From the NCBI GenBank assembly GCA_965662345.1, contig CBFIHE010000003.1, positions 62,001 to 126,000 of the forward strand: DNA of 64,000 bases, in the 5' to 3' direction. Shown one piece after another: positions 18,791 through 28,900 of the stretch. The notes below the pieces were generated by a model. That model was not told where the DNA came from, did not search any database, and saw nothing but the letters and a program-made list of their open reading frames with translations. Numbering within the stretch: position 1 is the first letter of the stretch; the number at the start of each line of letters is the position of its first letter. The DNA comes from UBA6049 sp965662345 (GTDB lineage Bacteria > Bacteroidota > Bacteroidia > Flavobacteriales_G > Salibacteraceae). Position numbers and translations under genes: made by a program.

Positions 18791-19453
18791 ATGGAAACAG
18801 AAGCATTTATTCCCTACACCATGCCTGAGTATACAGATGAGGAACGTATTCAACGCTCTTATTCTTTTTATGAGTTCTTAGATTCTAGAAGAAGTGTAAG
18901 GCATTTTTCAACTGAAAGTATACCTGAGGAGGTAATTCATAATATTATAAAAGCCGCATCTACCGCCCCAAGCGGGGCACACAAACAGCCTTGGACTTTC
19001 TGCGTAATTTCTAGCCCAGAAGTAAAAAAACAAATTAGAGAAGCGGCTGAGAAAGAAGAATATGAGAATTACCATAGAAGAATGAGTAATGAGTGGTTAA
19101 AGGATTTGAAGCCAATGGGAACAAACCACATTAAACCTTACTTAGAACACGCACCTTATTTGATTGTGGTGATGAAGAAATCGTATGAAGCTGTGAATGG
19201 TGAAAAAGCCAACACCTATTACGCGAATGAATCGGTAGGAATAGCCTGTGGAATGCTCCTCGCAGCCATTCATAATGCGGGTTTAGTTGCGCTCACACAT
19301 ACCCCAAGTCCTATGATTTTCTTGAAGCGCATCTTGAATAGACCTAAGGAGGAGCAACCCTTTCTATTGATTCCTGTGGGAAAGCCAAGCACTGATGCTC
19401 GTGTTCCCGACCTCTCGAGAAAGGCTTTAAACGCAGTAGTGGCGAGCTATTGA
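18791..19453 (+). CDS. Iodotyrosine deiodinase-like flavin nitroreductase
   Basis: A 220-residue FMN-dependent nitroreductase-fold protein that matches iodotyrosine deiodinase (IYD) more closely than ordinary nitroreductases. Seen directly: the FMN phosphate motif SRRSVRHFS, TAPSGAHKQPWTF, the substrate-lid residues Glu90, Tyr94 and Lys115 with the same E-x3-Y-x20-K spacing as the E157/Y161/K182 zwitterion clamp in human IYD, the ACGMLLAAIHNAGL segment and VPDLSRKAL near the end. Known IYDs remove halogen from iodo-, bromo- or chlorotyrosine with reduced FMN; bacterial homologues exist in other Bacteroidota. This protein lacks the membrane anchor of animal IYD, so it is cytoplasmic. The 55-bp divergent spacing from purN gives no functional clue. 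Confidence 0.82.
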   Translation: METEAFIPYTMPEYTDEERIQRSYSFYEFLDSRRSVRHFSTESIPEEVIHNIIKAASTAPSGAHKQPWTFCVISSPEVKKQIREAAEKEEYENYHRRMSNEWLKDLKPMGTNHIKPYLEHAPYLIVVMKKSYEAVNGEKANTYYANESVGIACGMLLAAIHNAGLVALTHTPSPMIFLKRILNRPKEEQPFLLIPVGKPSTDARVPDLSRKALNAVVASY

Positions 19454-19531
19454 GACCATTTTAAAAAATTTATGCGCAATTCAGCTTTTTCTTTTTCTTT
19501 GCAGCCGATTTAAACTCTAAAATCAAACATC

Positions 19532-19768
19532 ATGTCTGATATCAAGTCAAAAGTTGTAGCAATCATCGTAGATAAACTAGGTGTAGATGAAGGCGAAGTA
19601 AATCTTGAATCTTCTTTCACCAACGATTTAGGTGCTGACTCCTTGGATACCGTGGAATTGATCATGGAATTCGAGAAAGAATTCAATATCGCTATTCCAG
19701 ATGACCAAGCAGAAAACATTGCTACTGTAGGTGAAGCTGTAAAATATATTGAGGAGCACGTAGCATAA
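19532..19768 (+). CDS. acpP: Acyl carrier protein
   Basis: A 78-residue, highly acidic four-helix protein. The phosphopantetheine attachment Ser37 lies in the DLGADSLDTVELIM signature. It carries acyl intermediates as thioesters for fatty acid synthesis in the cytoplasm. The order acpP-fabF-rnc-pyk is conserved in flavobacteria and is seen here, with 19 bp to fabF. The 78-bp intergenic region upstream contains a T-rich segment with CTTTG that resembles but does not match the -7 promoter consensus. Confidence 0.98.
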   Translation: MSDIKSKVVAIIVDKLGVDEGEVNLESSFTNDLGADSLDTVELIMEFEKEFNIAIPDDQAENIATVGEAVKYIEEHVA

Positions 19769-19787
19769 TTTCTATCTTTACTACCAC

Positions 19788-21055
19788 ATGGAGATAAAAC
19801 TAAAACGTGTAGTTGTAACAGGACTAGGTGCATTAACACCCATCGGCAATTCTGTTGATGAGTATTGGGCAGGGCTTATTGCTGGTAAAAGCGGAGGAGC
19901 CCCAATTACTTATTTTGATACAACCAACTTCAAGACAAAATTCGCATGCGAGGTCAAAGGTTTTGACCTCGATGCTTTTTTTGATCGCAAAGAAGCAAGA
20001 CGTTTAGATCGTTTCTCTAAGTACGCATTGGTAGTTACAGATGAGGCGGTAAAAGATGCAGGTATCGACCCTGAGAAGGTTAACGTTGATCGCGTTGGCG
20101 TTATTTGGGGCTCCGGTATAGGTGGTATTGAAACATTCCAAGAAGAAGTTCGCGGTTACGTGAATGGAAGTGGAGTGCCTAGGTTCAACCCATTTTTTAT
20201 CCCAAGAATGATTGCAGATATTGCCTCAGGTAATATTTCCATTCGTTACGGTTTCAGAGGGCCTAATTTTAGTACAATTTCTGCCTGTGCGAGTAGTACA
20301 AATGCATTGATAGATGCCTTCAATTACATTCGCCTAGGCAAAGCCGATGTTATTGTTTCAGGTGGATCTGAAGGAGCCATCAACGAGACTGCTATTGGTG
20401 GTTTTAACGCACTGCAAGCCCTTTCAACTCGAAACGATTCACCGTCATCGGCATCTCGTCCTTTTGATAAGGAGAGAGATGGTTTTGTGATGGGTGAAGG
20501 AGCTGGTTCTATAATCCTTGAGGAATACGAACACGCTAAGGCGCGCGGAGCTAAAATCTACGCAGAAGTTATGGGAGGTGGTATGAGTGCAGATGCGCAT
20601 CACATTACTGCCCCACATCCTGAAGGTTTGGGTGCTACCAACGTAATGAAGAATGCCATCAGCGATACCTTTGGTCAGGTTAGCGTGAATGATATTGATT
20701 ACATTAACGTACATGGAACCTCAACACCATTAGGTGACATAGCTGAGACGAAAGCTATCAAAGAGATTTTTGGAGATAATGCCTACAAACTCAATATTTC
20801 TCGTCAACCAAGTCTATGACAGGCCACCTTCTTGGTGCAGCAGGAGCAATAGAGTCTATTGCATCCATTCTGGCAGTAAAGAACAACATTGTTCCGCCTA
20901 CGATTAACCACAGCACAGATGATGATGAGATTGATGCTAAATTGAATCTCACATTCAATAAAGCTCAAGAGCGCACGGTAAATGCAGCGCTTTCCAATAC
21001 CTTTGGGTTTGGTGGACACAACGCTTCAGTAATCTTCCGCAAATACGGAGAATAA
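19788..21055 (+). CDS. fabF: Beta-ketoacyl-ACP synthase II (apparent frameshift)
   Basis: Condenses malonyl-ACP with acyl-ACP in fatty acid elongation. The active-site Cys lies in ISACASSTNAL, the first catalytic His in NVHGTSTPLGD and the second in MTGHLLGAAGA, with the conserved GFGGHNASVIF at the end. Translation breaks between the two His motifs: the frame reads LNISRQPSL-stop, whereas LNISSTKSMTGHLL is expected. Deleting one TC from TCTCG at 20799-20803 restores exactly that peptide and joins the two halves into a normal roughly 421-residue enzyme. A 2-bp error in the assembly is the simplest explanation, since FabF is central to fatty acid synthesis. A genuine disrupted copy or programmed frameshift is much less likely. 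Confidence 0.93.
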
Positions 21056-21056
21056 G

Positions 21057-21773
21057 TTGTTAGCTTGGCTTAAATCGCTGTTTTCTTCCTCAATAGTCAA
21101 AGAGCATCCTATTAAAGGGTATGTTAAAGAGCATTTTGGTTTTGAGCCTATGAATATTGAGCTCTACAGAACTGCAGTTAGGCATAAATCTGCCTTTGAG
21201 CACCCCAATGAAAATAATGAACGCCTAGAGTTTTTAGGCGATGCCGTTTTAGATAGTCTGGCTTCTCATTATTTATTTGATAGATATCCAACCAAATTCG
21301 AAGGTTTTCTCACCAAGCAACGTGCTACCATCGTAAGTAGGCGCACGCTTAATCGTATGGCCATAGAAACAGGTCTAGAGAAGCTGGTAGATGCAGTATT
21401 AGAGCAAGACCCCAAGCAAACATCTGTAGGCGGAAATGCACTAGAAGCCCTAATAGGCGCTATATACTTAGATAAAGGGTATGGCTTTGCTCAGAAAGTG
21501 TTTGATGAGCGAATCATGGACCGCTACATTAAGTTAGACGAACCCGGTACTGCGCCATTTGACCCTAAAAGCCGATTAATTGAATTTACTCAGAAGAAAA
21601 AGTGGGCAATACGCTTTGAAACGGTAGATCATCTTACAGTTGATAAGTTCAAGAAATACAGGAGTGAAGTGCGCATTAATGATGAAGTAATGGGTTCCGG
21701 TATAGGTACTTCTAAGAAAAAGGCAGAGCAAGAAGCCGCGCTCAATGCCTTAGATAGTCTAGATAATGTATAA
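21057..21773 (+). CDS. rnc: Ribonuclease III
   Basis: Cleaves double-stranded RNA, processing rRNA precursors and structured mRNAs. The catalytic signature NERLEFLGDAVLDSL is near residue 45, the second acidic cluster is in GNALEALIGAIYLDKG, and a C-terminal double-stranded RNA-binding domain follows (SRLIEFTQKKKWAIRFET ... GSGIGTSKKKAEQEAA). At 238 residues it is a normal size. The frame suggests a TTG start at 21057, 1 bp after the fabF stop; no nearer ATG precedes the folded domain, and tight spacing indicates coupling with fabF. Confidence 0.96.
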   Translation: MLAWLKSLFSSSIVKEHPIKGYVKEHFGFEPMNIELYRTAVRHKSAFEHPNENNERLEFLGDAVLDSLASHYLFDRYPTKFEGFLTKQRATIVSRRTLNRMAIETGLEKLVDAVLEQDPKQTSVGGNALEALIGAIYLDKGYGFAQKVFDERIMDRYIKLDEPGTAPFDPKSRLIEFTQKKKWAIRFETVDHLTVDKFKKYRSEVRINDEVMGSGIGTSKKKAEQEAALNALDSLDNV

Positions 21774-21799
21774 TTAACACTAAGCAGAAGGTGATGTGT

Positions 21800-22555
21800 N
21801 NNNNNNNNNNNNNNNNNNNNNNNNNNNNNNNNNNNNNNNNNNNNNNNNNNNNNNNNNNNNNNNNNNNNNNNNNNNNNNNNNNNNNNNNNNNNNNNNNNNN
21901 NNNNNNNNNNNNNNNNNNNNNNNNNNNNNNNNNNNNNNNNNNNNNNNNNNNNNNNNNNNNNNNNNNNNNNNNNNNNNNNNNNNNNNNNNNNNNNNNNNNN
22001 NNNNNNNNNNNNNNNNNNNNNNNNNNNNNNNNNNNNNNNNNNNNNNNNNNNNNNNNNNNNNNNNNNNNNNNNNNNNNNNNNNNNNNNNNNNNNNNNNNNN
22101 NNNNNNNNNNNNNNNNNNNNNNNNNNNNNNNNNNNNNNNNNNNNNNNNNNNNNNNNNNNNNNNNNNNNNNNNNNNNNNNNNNNNNNNNNNNNNNNNNNNN
22201 NNNNNNNNNNNNNNNNNNNNNNNNNNNNNNNNNNNNNNNNNNNNNNNNNNNNNNNNNNNNNNNNNNNNNNNNNNNNNNNNNNNNNNNNNNNNNNNNNNNN
22301 NNNNNNNNNNNNNNNNNNNNNNNNNNNNNNNNNNNNNNNNNNNNNNNNNNNNNNNNNNNNNNNNNNNNNNNNNNNNNNNNNNNNNNNNNNNNNNNNNNNN
22401 NNNNNNNNNNNNNNNNNNNNNNNNNNNNNNNNNNNNNNNNNNNNNNNNNNNNNNNNNNNNNNNNNNNNNNNNNNNNNNNNNNNNNNNNNNNNNNNNNNNN
22501 NNNNNNNNNNNNNNNNNNNNNNNNNNNNNNNNNNNNNNNNNNNNNNNNNNNNNNN
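21800..22555. other. Assembly gap (756 N) between rnc and pyk
   Basis: The gap hides the start of pyruvate kinase (about 100 residues missing) and probably one more short gene. In flavobacteria a small IPExxxVDY-family protein gene often sits between rnc and pyk, and the remaining roughly 440 nt would fit it, but nothing of it is visible here. Confidence 0.9.
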
Positions 22556-23671
22556 GAGCGTATTTACCTTTCTTACAAAGAATTTCCTAAAGATGTTCAA
22601 GCTGGCGAACGCATTGTTATAGATGATGGCAAGCTTCAACTACAAGTAGTTGAAACAGACAGGGATAAGAATGTTCGAGTAAAAGTTCTTCACGGTGGAC
22701 CACTCAGTGGAAAGAAAGGCGTAAACCTACCCAATACAAAAATCTCATTGCCTTGCCTTACGCCCAAAGACCTGAACGATTTAGAGTTTGCTCTAGAGAA
22801 TAATCTACATTGGATTGCATTATCGTTTGTTCGGAACCCTAATGATATTCGCGAGCTGCGTGAGATTATTGAGAAATCTGGAAAAGACACTCGTATTATT
22901 GCCAAGATTGAAAAACCTGAAGCGGTAGATAATTTAGAGGAAATTATTTTGGAAACCGATGGGGTTATGGTAGCAAGGGGTGACCTAGGGGTTGAAATTC
23001 CCATGCAAGAAGTTCCGCTTGTACAAAAGCGTATAGTTAGCATGTGTCAGCATCACGCAAAGCCAGTTATTATAGCCACCCAAATGATGGAGTCTATGAT
23101 TACAAGCATTACGCCTACTAGAGCAGAGGTTAATGATGTAGCAAATGCAGTTCTAGATGGTGCCGATGCAGTTATGTTGAGCGGAGAAACATCAGTAGGT
23201 AAATTCCCAGAAGAGGTAATCAAATCGATGTACAGCATCCTTACTGAGGTAGAGAAAGATGAAAGAATCTACTTCCACGAATTTGAACCAGAAACCAAAG
23301 AAGAAGATCGCTTCATTTCAGACAATATTTGCTATTCTAGTGTTCGTTTGGCAAAGCGTTGCGAAGCACATGGAATAATACCCATGACTTTTTCTGGATA
23401 TACTGCGTTTAAGATTTCTTCATTCAGACCAAAAGCAGGAATATTTGTATTTACTGGAAATCACCGCCTATTGAATATTCTAAGTTTAAGCTGGGGAACA
23501 CGTGGGTTCTTCTACGATAGATTTGAGAGTACAGATCAAACCATTGAAGACATTAAGTTTACCCTAAAAGAAACAGGCTATGCCGTAGATGAGGATCTTC
23601 TGATTAACATTACCTCTATGCCTATTAAGACCAAGGGTATGTCTAATATGCTTCGCTTGAGCAAGGTGTAA
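22556..23671 (+). CDS. pyk: Pyruvate kinase, 5' part missing in gap
   Basis: The last 371 residues of the glycolytic enzyme that converts phosphoenolpyruvate and ADP to pyruvate and ATP. Seen: part of the B domain, IALSFVRNPND, the catalytic Lys/Glu segment RIIAKIEKPEAVDNLEEII, the Mg-binding VARGDLGVEIP, ATQMMESMITSITPTRAEV and ADAVMLSGETSVGKFP, then the C-terminal regulatory domain. The remaining N-terminal barrel lies in the N run. A good terminator follows at 23690. The last gene of the acpP-fabF-rnc-pyk block. Confidence 0.96.
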   Translation, partial: ERIYLSYKEFPKDVQAGERIVIDDGKLQLQVVETDRDKNVRVKVLHGGPLSGKKGVNLPNTKISLPCLTPKDLNDLEFALENNLHWIALSFVRNPNDIRELREIIEKSGKDTRIIAKIEKPEAVDNLEEIILETDGVMVARGDLGVEIPMQEVPLVQKRIVSMCQHHAKPVIIATQMMESMITSITPTRAEVNDVANAVLDGADAVMLSGETSVGKFPEEVIKSMYSILTEVEKDERIYFHEFEPETKEEDRFISDNICYSSVRLAKRCEAHGIIPMTFSGYTAFKISSFRPKAGIFVFTGNHRLLNILSLSWGTRGFFYDRFESTDQTIEDIKFTLKETGYAVDEDLLINITSMPIKTKGMSNMLRLSKV

Positions 23672-23689
23672 ATAGAAATTTTAGCAAAT

Positions 23690-23717
23690 AAAAGCCTCGC
23701 CATTGGTGAGGCTTTTT
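23690..23717 (+). terminator. Rho-independent terminator after pyk
   Basis: AAAAGCCTCGCC, loop ATT, GGTGAGGCTTTT, T-run: a 12-bp stem with one G-T pair. It ends 12 nt before the next start codon. Confidence 0.85.
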
Positions 23718-23728
23718 ACTTTTATGCA

Positions 23729-25693
23729 GTGAATATTCCCGAAAAATATAGGGCATACCTCATTCCTGGGTTTGCCTTTCTGCTTTACGCACAAACAATT
23801 GCATTTGGCTATGCACTAGACGATTACCTTATCATACTAGATAATGATATCGTTCTTTCAGGATTAGATAAAGTAGCTGAGATTTTTTCTAGACCAATGA
23901 CCTGGGGTGTAGGATATAATGATGGACTGTATCGTCCACTTCCACTACTCAGTCATGCGCTTGAAGTTGCTTTATTGGGCGACCATAGTGCTTCTTTGGG
24001 CCATTTTATGAATGCGGGTTACTACGCATTACTCTGCTTTATTGTCTATAAAACCCTTCTCCTTGTTTTTCCCAAACATCCAACATCTATTTTTTGGGTT
24101 AGTCTTTTGTTTGCCGCACATCCATTACATACTGAGGTAGTGGCAAATATCAAAAGTAGAGATGAGGTTTTCGCATTGTTATTTTCTATGCTAGCCTTGT
24201 GGCAAGCCTTACAGTATCAAAACGGTAAGAGCGTTAAGAACTTGGTGCTGGCCACCACTGCTTTTGTAGGCGCTCTGCTTTCTAAAGAAAGTTCGATCGT
24301 CTTTTTAGTGCTTATACCATTAGCCATGCTTTTGCACACAAACCCAAAAGAGAGCAAGAGTTACTTAAAGGTATTTGGAGCGCTGGTTTTACCAACCTTA
24401 GCGTATTTGTGGCTACGTAATCAAGTCATTACTGTTTGGGTACCGCCTGTTGACATTACAAATATGTATTCTAAACTAGCGAATAGTTTGGCACCTGCAG
24501 AAGGGTTAGAAAAGTTTGGAATGGCAGCGTACTTGGTCGCAAAATATTTCATGATGGGCATTTTTCCAGTAAATCAAGCATACGAGTATTCGTATAACAT
24601 GATTCCAATAATGCCAATATCTAGTCTTTGGGTGGTTGGAGCCATAGCGTTCAACTTGATTTTGATTGGCTACATGGTTAAGCAAATTGTAAAACGAGAT
24701 GAAACCGCTACGGGTATTCTTTTCTTCTACGCAACCATAGCGCTGTTTTCTAATCTTTTCATCTTAATTGGTGTAACGTTTGCTGAGCGATTTGCCTTTA
24801 TGAGTTCACTAGGCACCCTCATAGCTGTGGTATTTGGGCTAAAGCTATTAGCAGATAAATATGCTGGAATTCAAAAAGCTATACCAACAATATTAGTTCT
24901 ACTGCTTGTGGCCTATTCAGGAAAGACAGTGGTTAGAAGTACAGTTTGGGAAGACAACGAAGCGTTGTTTATAGGAGATTATGAAAACAATCAGAATAGC
25001 GTTAAGGCAAAGTATAATGCAGGAACCCAATACAGTAGGCTTTCTAGATTGACTAAGAATCAGCAAGAAGTTAATCGATATCGCTTTTTAGCTATTGAGA
25101 AATACAAAGAAGCGTTAGAATTATACCCTGGCTACCGGGATGCCAATAACAACCTGGGGAATATTTACCTTGAATCTGGTGAATACAAGGCTGCAATTGC
25201 TTTGTTTGATAAGAACCTTGCGAATAATCGTGCGAATGTGAATAGTATTTACAATCGTGCAATAGCACACTTTGAGCTTGAGGAGTATGAGAAAGCAAAG
25301 GCAGATTTTGAATGGTATTTGAGTTTAGATAGATATGGATTGCCTAACGTTCCTTTAGCGCATTATTATTTGGGTCAGAGCTATGGATTCTTAGGAAACT
25401 TTCAAGCAGCTATTTCTACATTGAACCAAGCCGTTACATTGAATCCAAATTATTGGGAGGCTTGGCAGTCTTTAGGTAAGGCATACGGAATGCTCGGCAA
25501 TTTTACTGAGGCGGAGAAAGCGCTTAAAGAAGCAGCTAGAATCTCTCCAAACAATGAAGCCATACTGTTCGATTTGGCAATTACGTATATGAATTCAGAC
25601 CAAAACCCAAAAGCAAGTTCAGTTATAAATCAGCTTATTCAAATCAACCCCAATAACAACGACTACAAAGGGATGCTAAATGCGGTGCAATAA
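23729..25693 (+). CDS. TMTC-like glycosyltransferase/TPR membrane protein
   Basis: A 654-residue protein with about ten membrane helices followed by five or more TPR repeats (from roughly residue 445, for example YRDANNNLGNIYLESGEYKAA). The membrane half carries family landmarks: an acidic pair in FGYALDDYLI in the first luminal loop, YRPLPLLSHALE and FAAHPLHTEVVANIKSRDEV. These match the TMTC/GT105 O-mannosyltransferase-like group, in which bacterial proteins are often annotated simply as TPR proteins. The predicted role is transfer of a sugar from a polyprenyl-phosphate donor to a protein on the periplasmic side, but the acceptor is unknown. The GTG at 23729 is used since the nearby ATG is out of frame. 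It lies directly upstream of the SprB-repeat gene, which could be a substrate, though this is inference from position. Confidence 0.82.
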   Translation: MNIPEKYRAYLIPGFAFLLYAQTIAFGYALDDYLIILDNDIVLSGLDKVAEIFSRPMTWGVGYNDGLYRPLPLLSHALEVALLGDHSASLGHFMNAGYYALLCFIVYKTLLLVFPKHPTSIFWVSLLFAAHPLHTEVVANIKSRDEVFALLFSMLALWQALQYQNGKSVKNLVLATTAFVGALLSKESSIVFLVLIPLAMLLHTNPKESKSYLKVFGALVLPTLAYLWLRNQVITVWVPPVDITNMYSKLANSLAPAEGLEKFGMAAYLVAKYFMMGIFPVNQAYEYSYNMIPIMPISSLWVVGAIAFNLILIGYMVKQIVKRDETATGILFFYATIALFSNLFILIGVTFAERFAFMSSLGTLIAVVFGLKLLADKYAGIQKAIPTILVLLLVAYSGKTVVRSTVWEDNEALFIGDYENNQNSVKAKYNAGTQYSRLSRLTKNQQEVNRYRFLAIEKYKEALELYPGYRDANNNLGNIYLESGEYKAAIALFDKNLANNRANVNSIYNRAIAHFELEEYEKAKADFEWYLSLDRYGLPNVPLAHYYLGQSYGFLGNFQAAISTLNQAVTLNPNYWEAWQSLGKAYGMLGNFTEAEKALKEAARISPNNEAILFDLAITYMNSDQNPKASSVINQLIQINPNNNDYKGMLNAVQ

Positions 25694-25951
25694 GGGATAG
25701 GTTTTAGTTTCCTTTTTTCTTGCCTGCTACGCTTTGCTCAGTGGCTGAGTAGGTTTTAGGCTAACAGGCATAATTAGACGTTCGAGCGTATTATATTACA
25801 GTTAACCTTATCGAAATAAGGAATAAACGAATAAAATAACTCATCTTTGAGAGAACAATAGCCTAAAATTCAAAAACCGCACTTCTTGAGCATCAACCTC
25901 AAAGAGGGTGTAGTAGTGCAAACACTTCTAGAAACCCAACACATAAGTCTT

Positions 25952-28900
25952 ATGAGAAGATTAGTTATGCTGTTCGCATTTTTCGCGACTTTAGGAATGC
26001 CTACTACGTGGGCTCAAACGGTTTACACCTTCAGCAATTGCGGGGCTACAGGTAGGACAGGGCCAACACAAGCTCAGGTAAATACAACATATACTGGAGC
26101 AAATACCTTAGCTGGTGGTGTGACTATAAATACTCAGGGAATTCAAGAGTGGACAGTACCAGTATCAGGTTTGTACAGGATACAGGCCGTTGGTGCTGAA
26201 GGAGGTATTGGAGGAGGGAATCGGGTACCTGGACGAGGGGCCAGTATGCAAGGTGAAGTACAATTAGTCCAAGGTACTGTGCTCAGGATAATAGTGGGTC
26301 AGCAACCTACTGGAAATTCAAGTGGAGGTGGTGGCGCTTCATTTGTTGTTCAACCACCCTACAATACGTTGGCATCTGCTTTAATGGTTGCTGGTGGTGG
26401 CGGTGGTGCCCCTGGAAACTGTTGCAGTAGTGAAGTCAATGGAGTAAATGCTGTTATAGGAACATCAGGAACTAATGGAGTTGATGCAGGTTGTACTGGT
26501 GGCAGTGGTGGAAGTAATGGAAACGGTGGTCTAGCTAGTCCTAATAGTTATCCAGCTGGAGGTGGAGGTGGTTTAATCGGAAATGGTGCAACTACTACCG
26601 GTAATGCAGGCCAAGGTGGTCAGTCATTCATCTCAGGAGGTGTTGGCGGTGCTGGATATGCTGGTGGAGGTGACGGTGGCTTTGGTGGAGGCGGAGGCGC
26701 AGGACATGTCGCCTCTTGGACTGGAGGCTCTGGCGGAGGCGGAGGCGGATACTCAGGAGGTGGAGGGAGCTGCGGAAGCTCTAACTGGGGATCAGGGGGG
26801 GGCGGTGGCTCCTACAACTCAGGTACAAGCCAAGTCAATGTGGCAGGTGTTGGAACAGGTCAAGGTCAGGTAATCATTACCCAGCTATATGGAGTAAATA
26901 TCACAGAAACAAATTCTATAGATTGCAACGGTAATGCTAATGGAGCACTTACGGCAGCAGGGAATGGAGGAACAACACCTTACACGTATTCCTGGAGCAC
27001 GGGAGCAACTACTGCAGCTATAAGTGGTTTAACAGCCACAACGTACACCGTTACTATGACAGATGCAGCATCCGCTACTACGACAAATACTTATGTGCTT
27101 ACTCAACCTACAACACTTCAAACCACAGCAACTACCTCTGCTAATGGTTCTTGTAATGGCGCTTCAGATGGTTCAGTATTAGCTTCACCAACGGGCGGTA
27201 CAACACCTTATACCTATTTATGGAGTAACGGTGCCGCCACAGCTGCCAATACAGGAATTACAGCTGGTACCTATGCGGTTACGGTTACAGACCAAAATGG
27301 TTGTACGGCAACAGATGTTACCACGGTAACAGCACCTGTTACACTTACGGCTTCTATCACCTCTCAAACCAATGTGGCTTGTAACGGAGGAAATAACGGA
27401 TCACTTACCGTTACGCAAGCGGGAGGTACAGCCAATTACAGCTACAGTTGGTCAAACGGTTCTACTACCTCAAATACCGCCTCTTCTACAAATACCATTT
27501 CTTCTTTAATGGCTCAAACGTATACCGTAACCGTAACAGACGGTAACGGTTGTACCACAACGGCCTCTTCAGTAATTACACAACCCACAGCCTTGGTAGC
27601 GTCATCATCGGTAACCAGTGCATTAGCTTGTAATGGTGATACAGATGGACAGTTAACAGCAAGTCAGACAGGANNNNNNNNNNNNNNNNNNNNNNNNNNN
27701 NNNNNNNNNNNNNNNNNNNNNNNNNNNNNNNNNNNNNNNNNNNNNNNNNNNNNNNNNNNNNNNNNNNNNNNNNGATGGAAACGGCTGTACGGATAGTTCA
27801 ACGGTAACGTTAACACAGCCAGTATCCTTGGTAGCGTCATCATCGGTAACAAGCACCTTGGATTGTAATGGAGATACAGACGGTCAAGTAACAGCAAGTC
27901 AAGCAGGCGGTACCTCGCCATATACGTACAGTTGGAACACGGGTGAGACGAATGCGGTTGAGACAAATCTTGGAGCAAATACGTACTCAGTAACCGTAAC
28001 AGACCAGAATGGCTGCACAGATAGTGCATCAGTAACGTTATCCCAACCAACATTATTAGCAGCAAGTGCAACAGGAGTAGATGAAACAGACAACTTATCT
28101 AACGGATCTGTAGCTGGTTCTGCAACGGGAGGCAACTCTCCATATATGTACAGTTGGAACACAGGAGGTACAGCTTCGTCCGAAACAGGTTTAATCGCAG
28201 GAACCTATAGCGTTACAATTACAGATCAGAATGGCTGTACAGATAGCGCCAGTACAACCATATCGAATGTTATTACATTTTCTGTTAACACAACAGTTAA
28301 TAATAACATTTTATGTAACGGTGGTTCAAATGGTAGCATAACAGCTTCTATCCAAAACGGATCATCGCCATTTTCATATGTGTGGAGTAATGGTTCTAGT
28401 ACAACAGGAACTACGGCAACCTCCAATACCCTTACAGGTTTGGTTGCTGGCAGCTATATAGTTACGGTAACAGACAATGGTGGCTTGACGGCAACAAGTT
28501 CAGTAACAATAACTCAACCAACAGCTTTAATTACATCAACCGTAGTAGACAGCAACGTAAGTTGTAATGGCTATTCTGACGGAGGAGCAACAGCAAGTGG
28601 AACGGGCGGTACCATGCCATACACCTATGGATGGAATAACGGTGCAACCACTGCGAGCATTATAGGTGTAACCGCAGGAACGTATTCAGTAACGATTACA
28701 GATGCAAATGGCTGTATGGATAGTTCAAGTGTTACAATTACTCAGCCAACATCATTTGTATCTGCTACGGTACTAGATAGCAATGTTACGTGTAACACCT
28801 TCAGCGATGGAGGAGCTACGACAAGTGGAACGGGTGGTACCATGCCATACAATTACTTGTGGAGTAACAGTGCAACCACAGCAAGTATCACAGGCGTTGT

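Noticed and set aside
21629..22639. Minus-strand open frame across the 756-N gap
   Set aside because: It consists almost entirely of Ns with antisense rnc and pyk ends; it has no support.
25694..25951. Terminator or mobile-element boundary before the SprB gene
   Set aside because: A short hairpin (GCTCAG-TGG-CTGAGT) is present but has no good T-run, and no target-site duplication or transposase is nearby.
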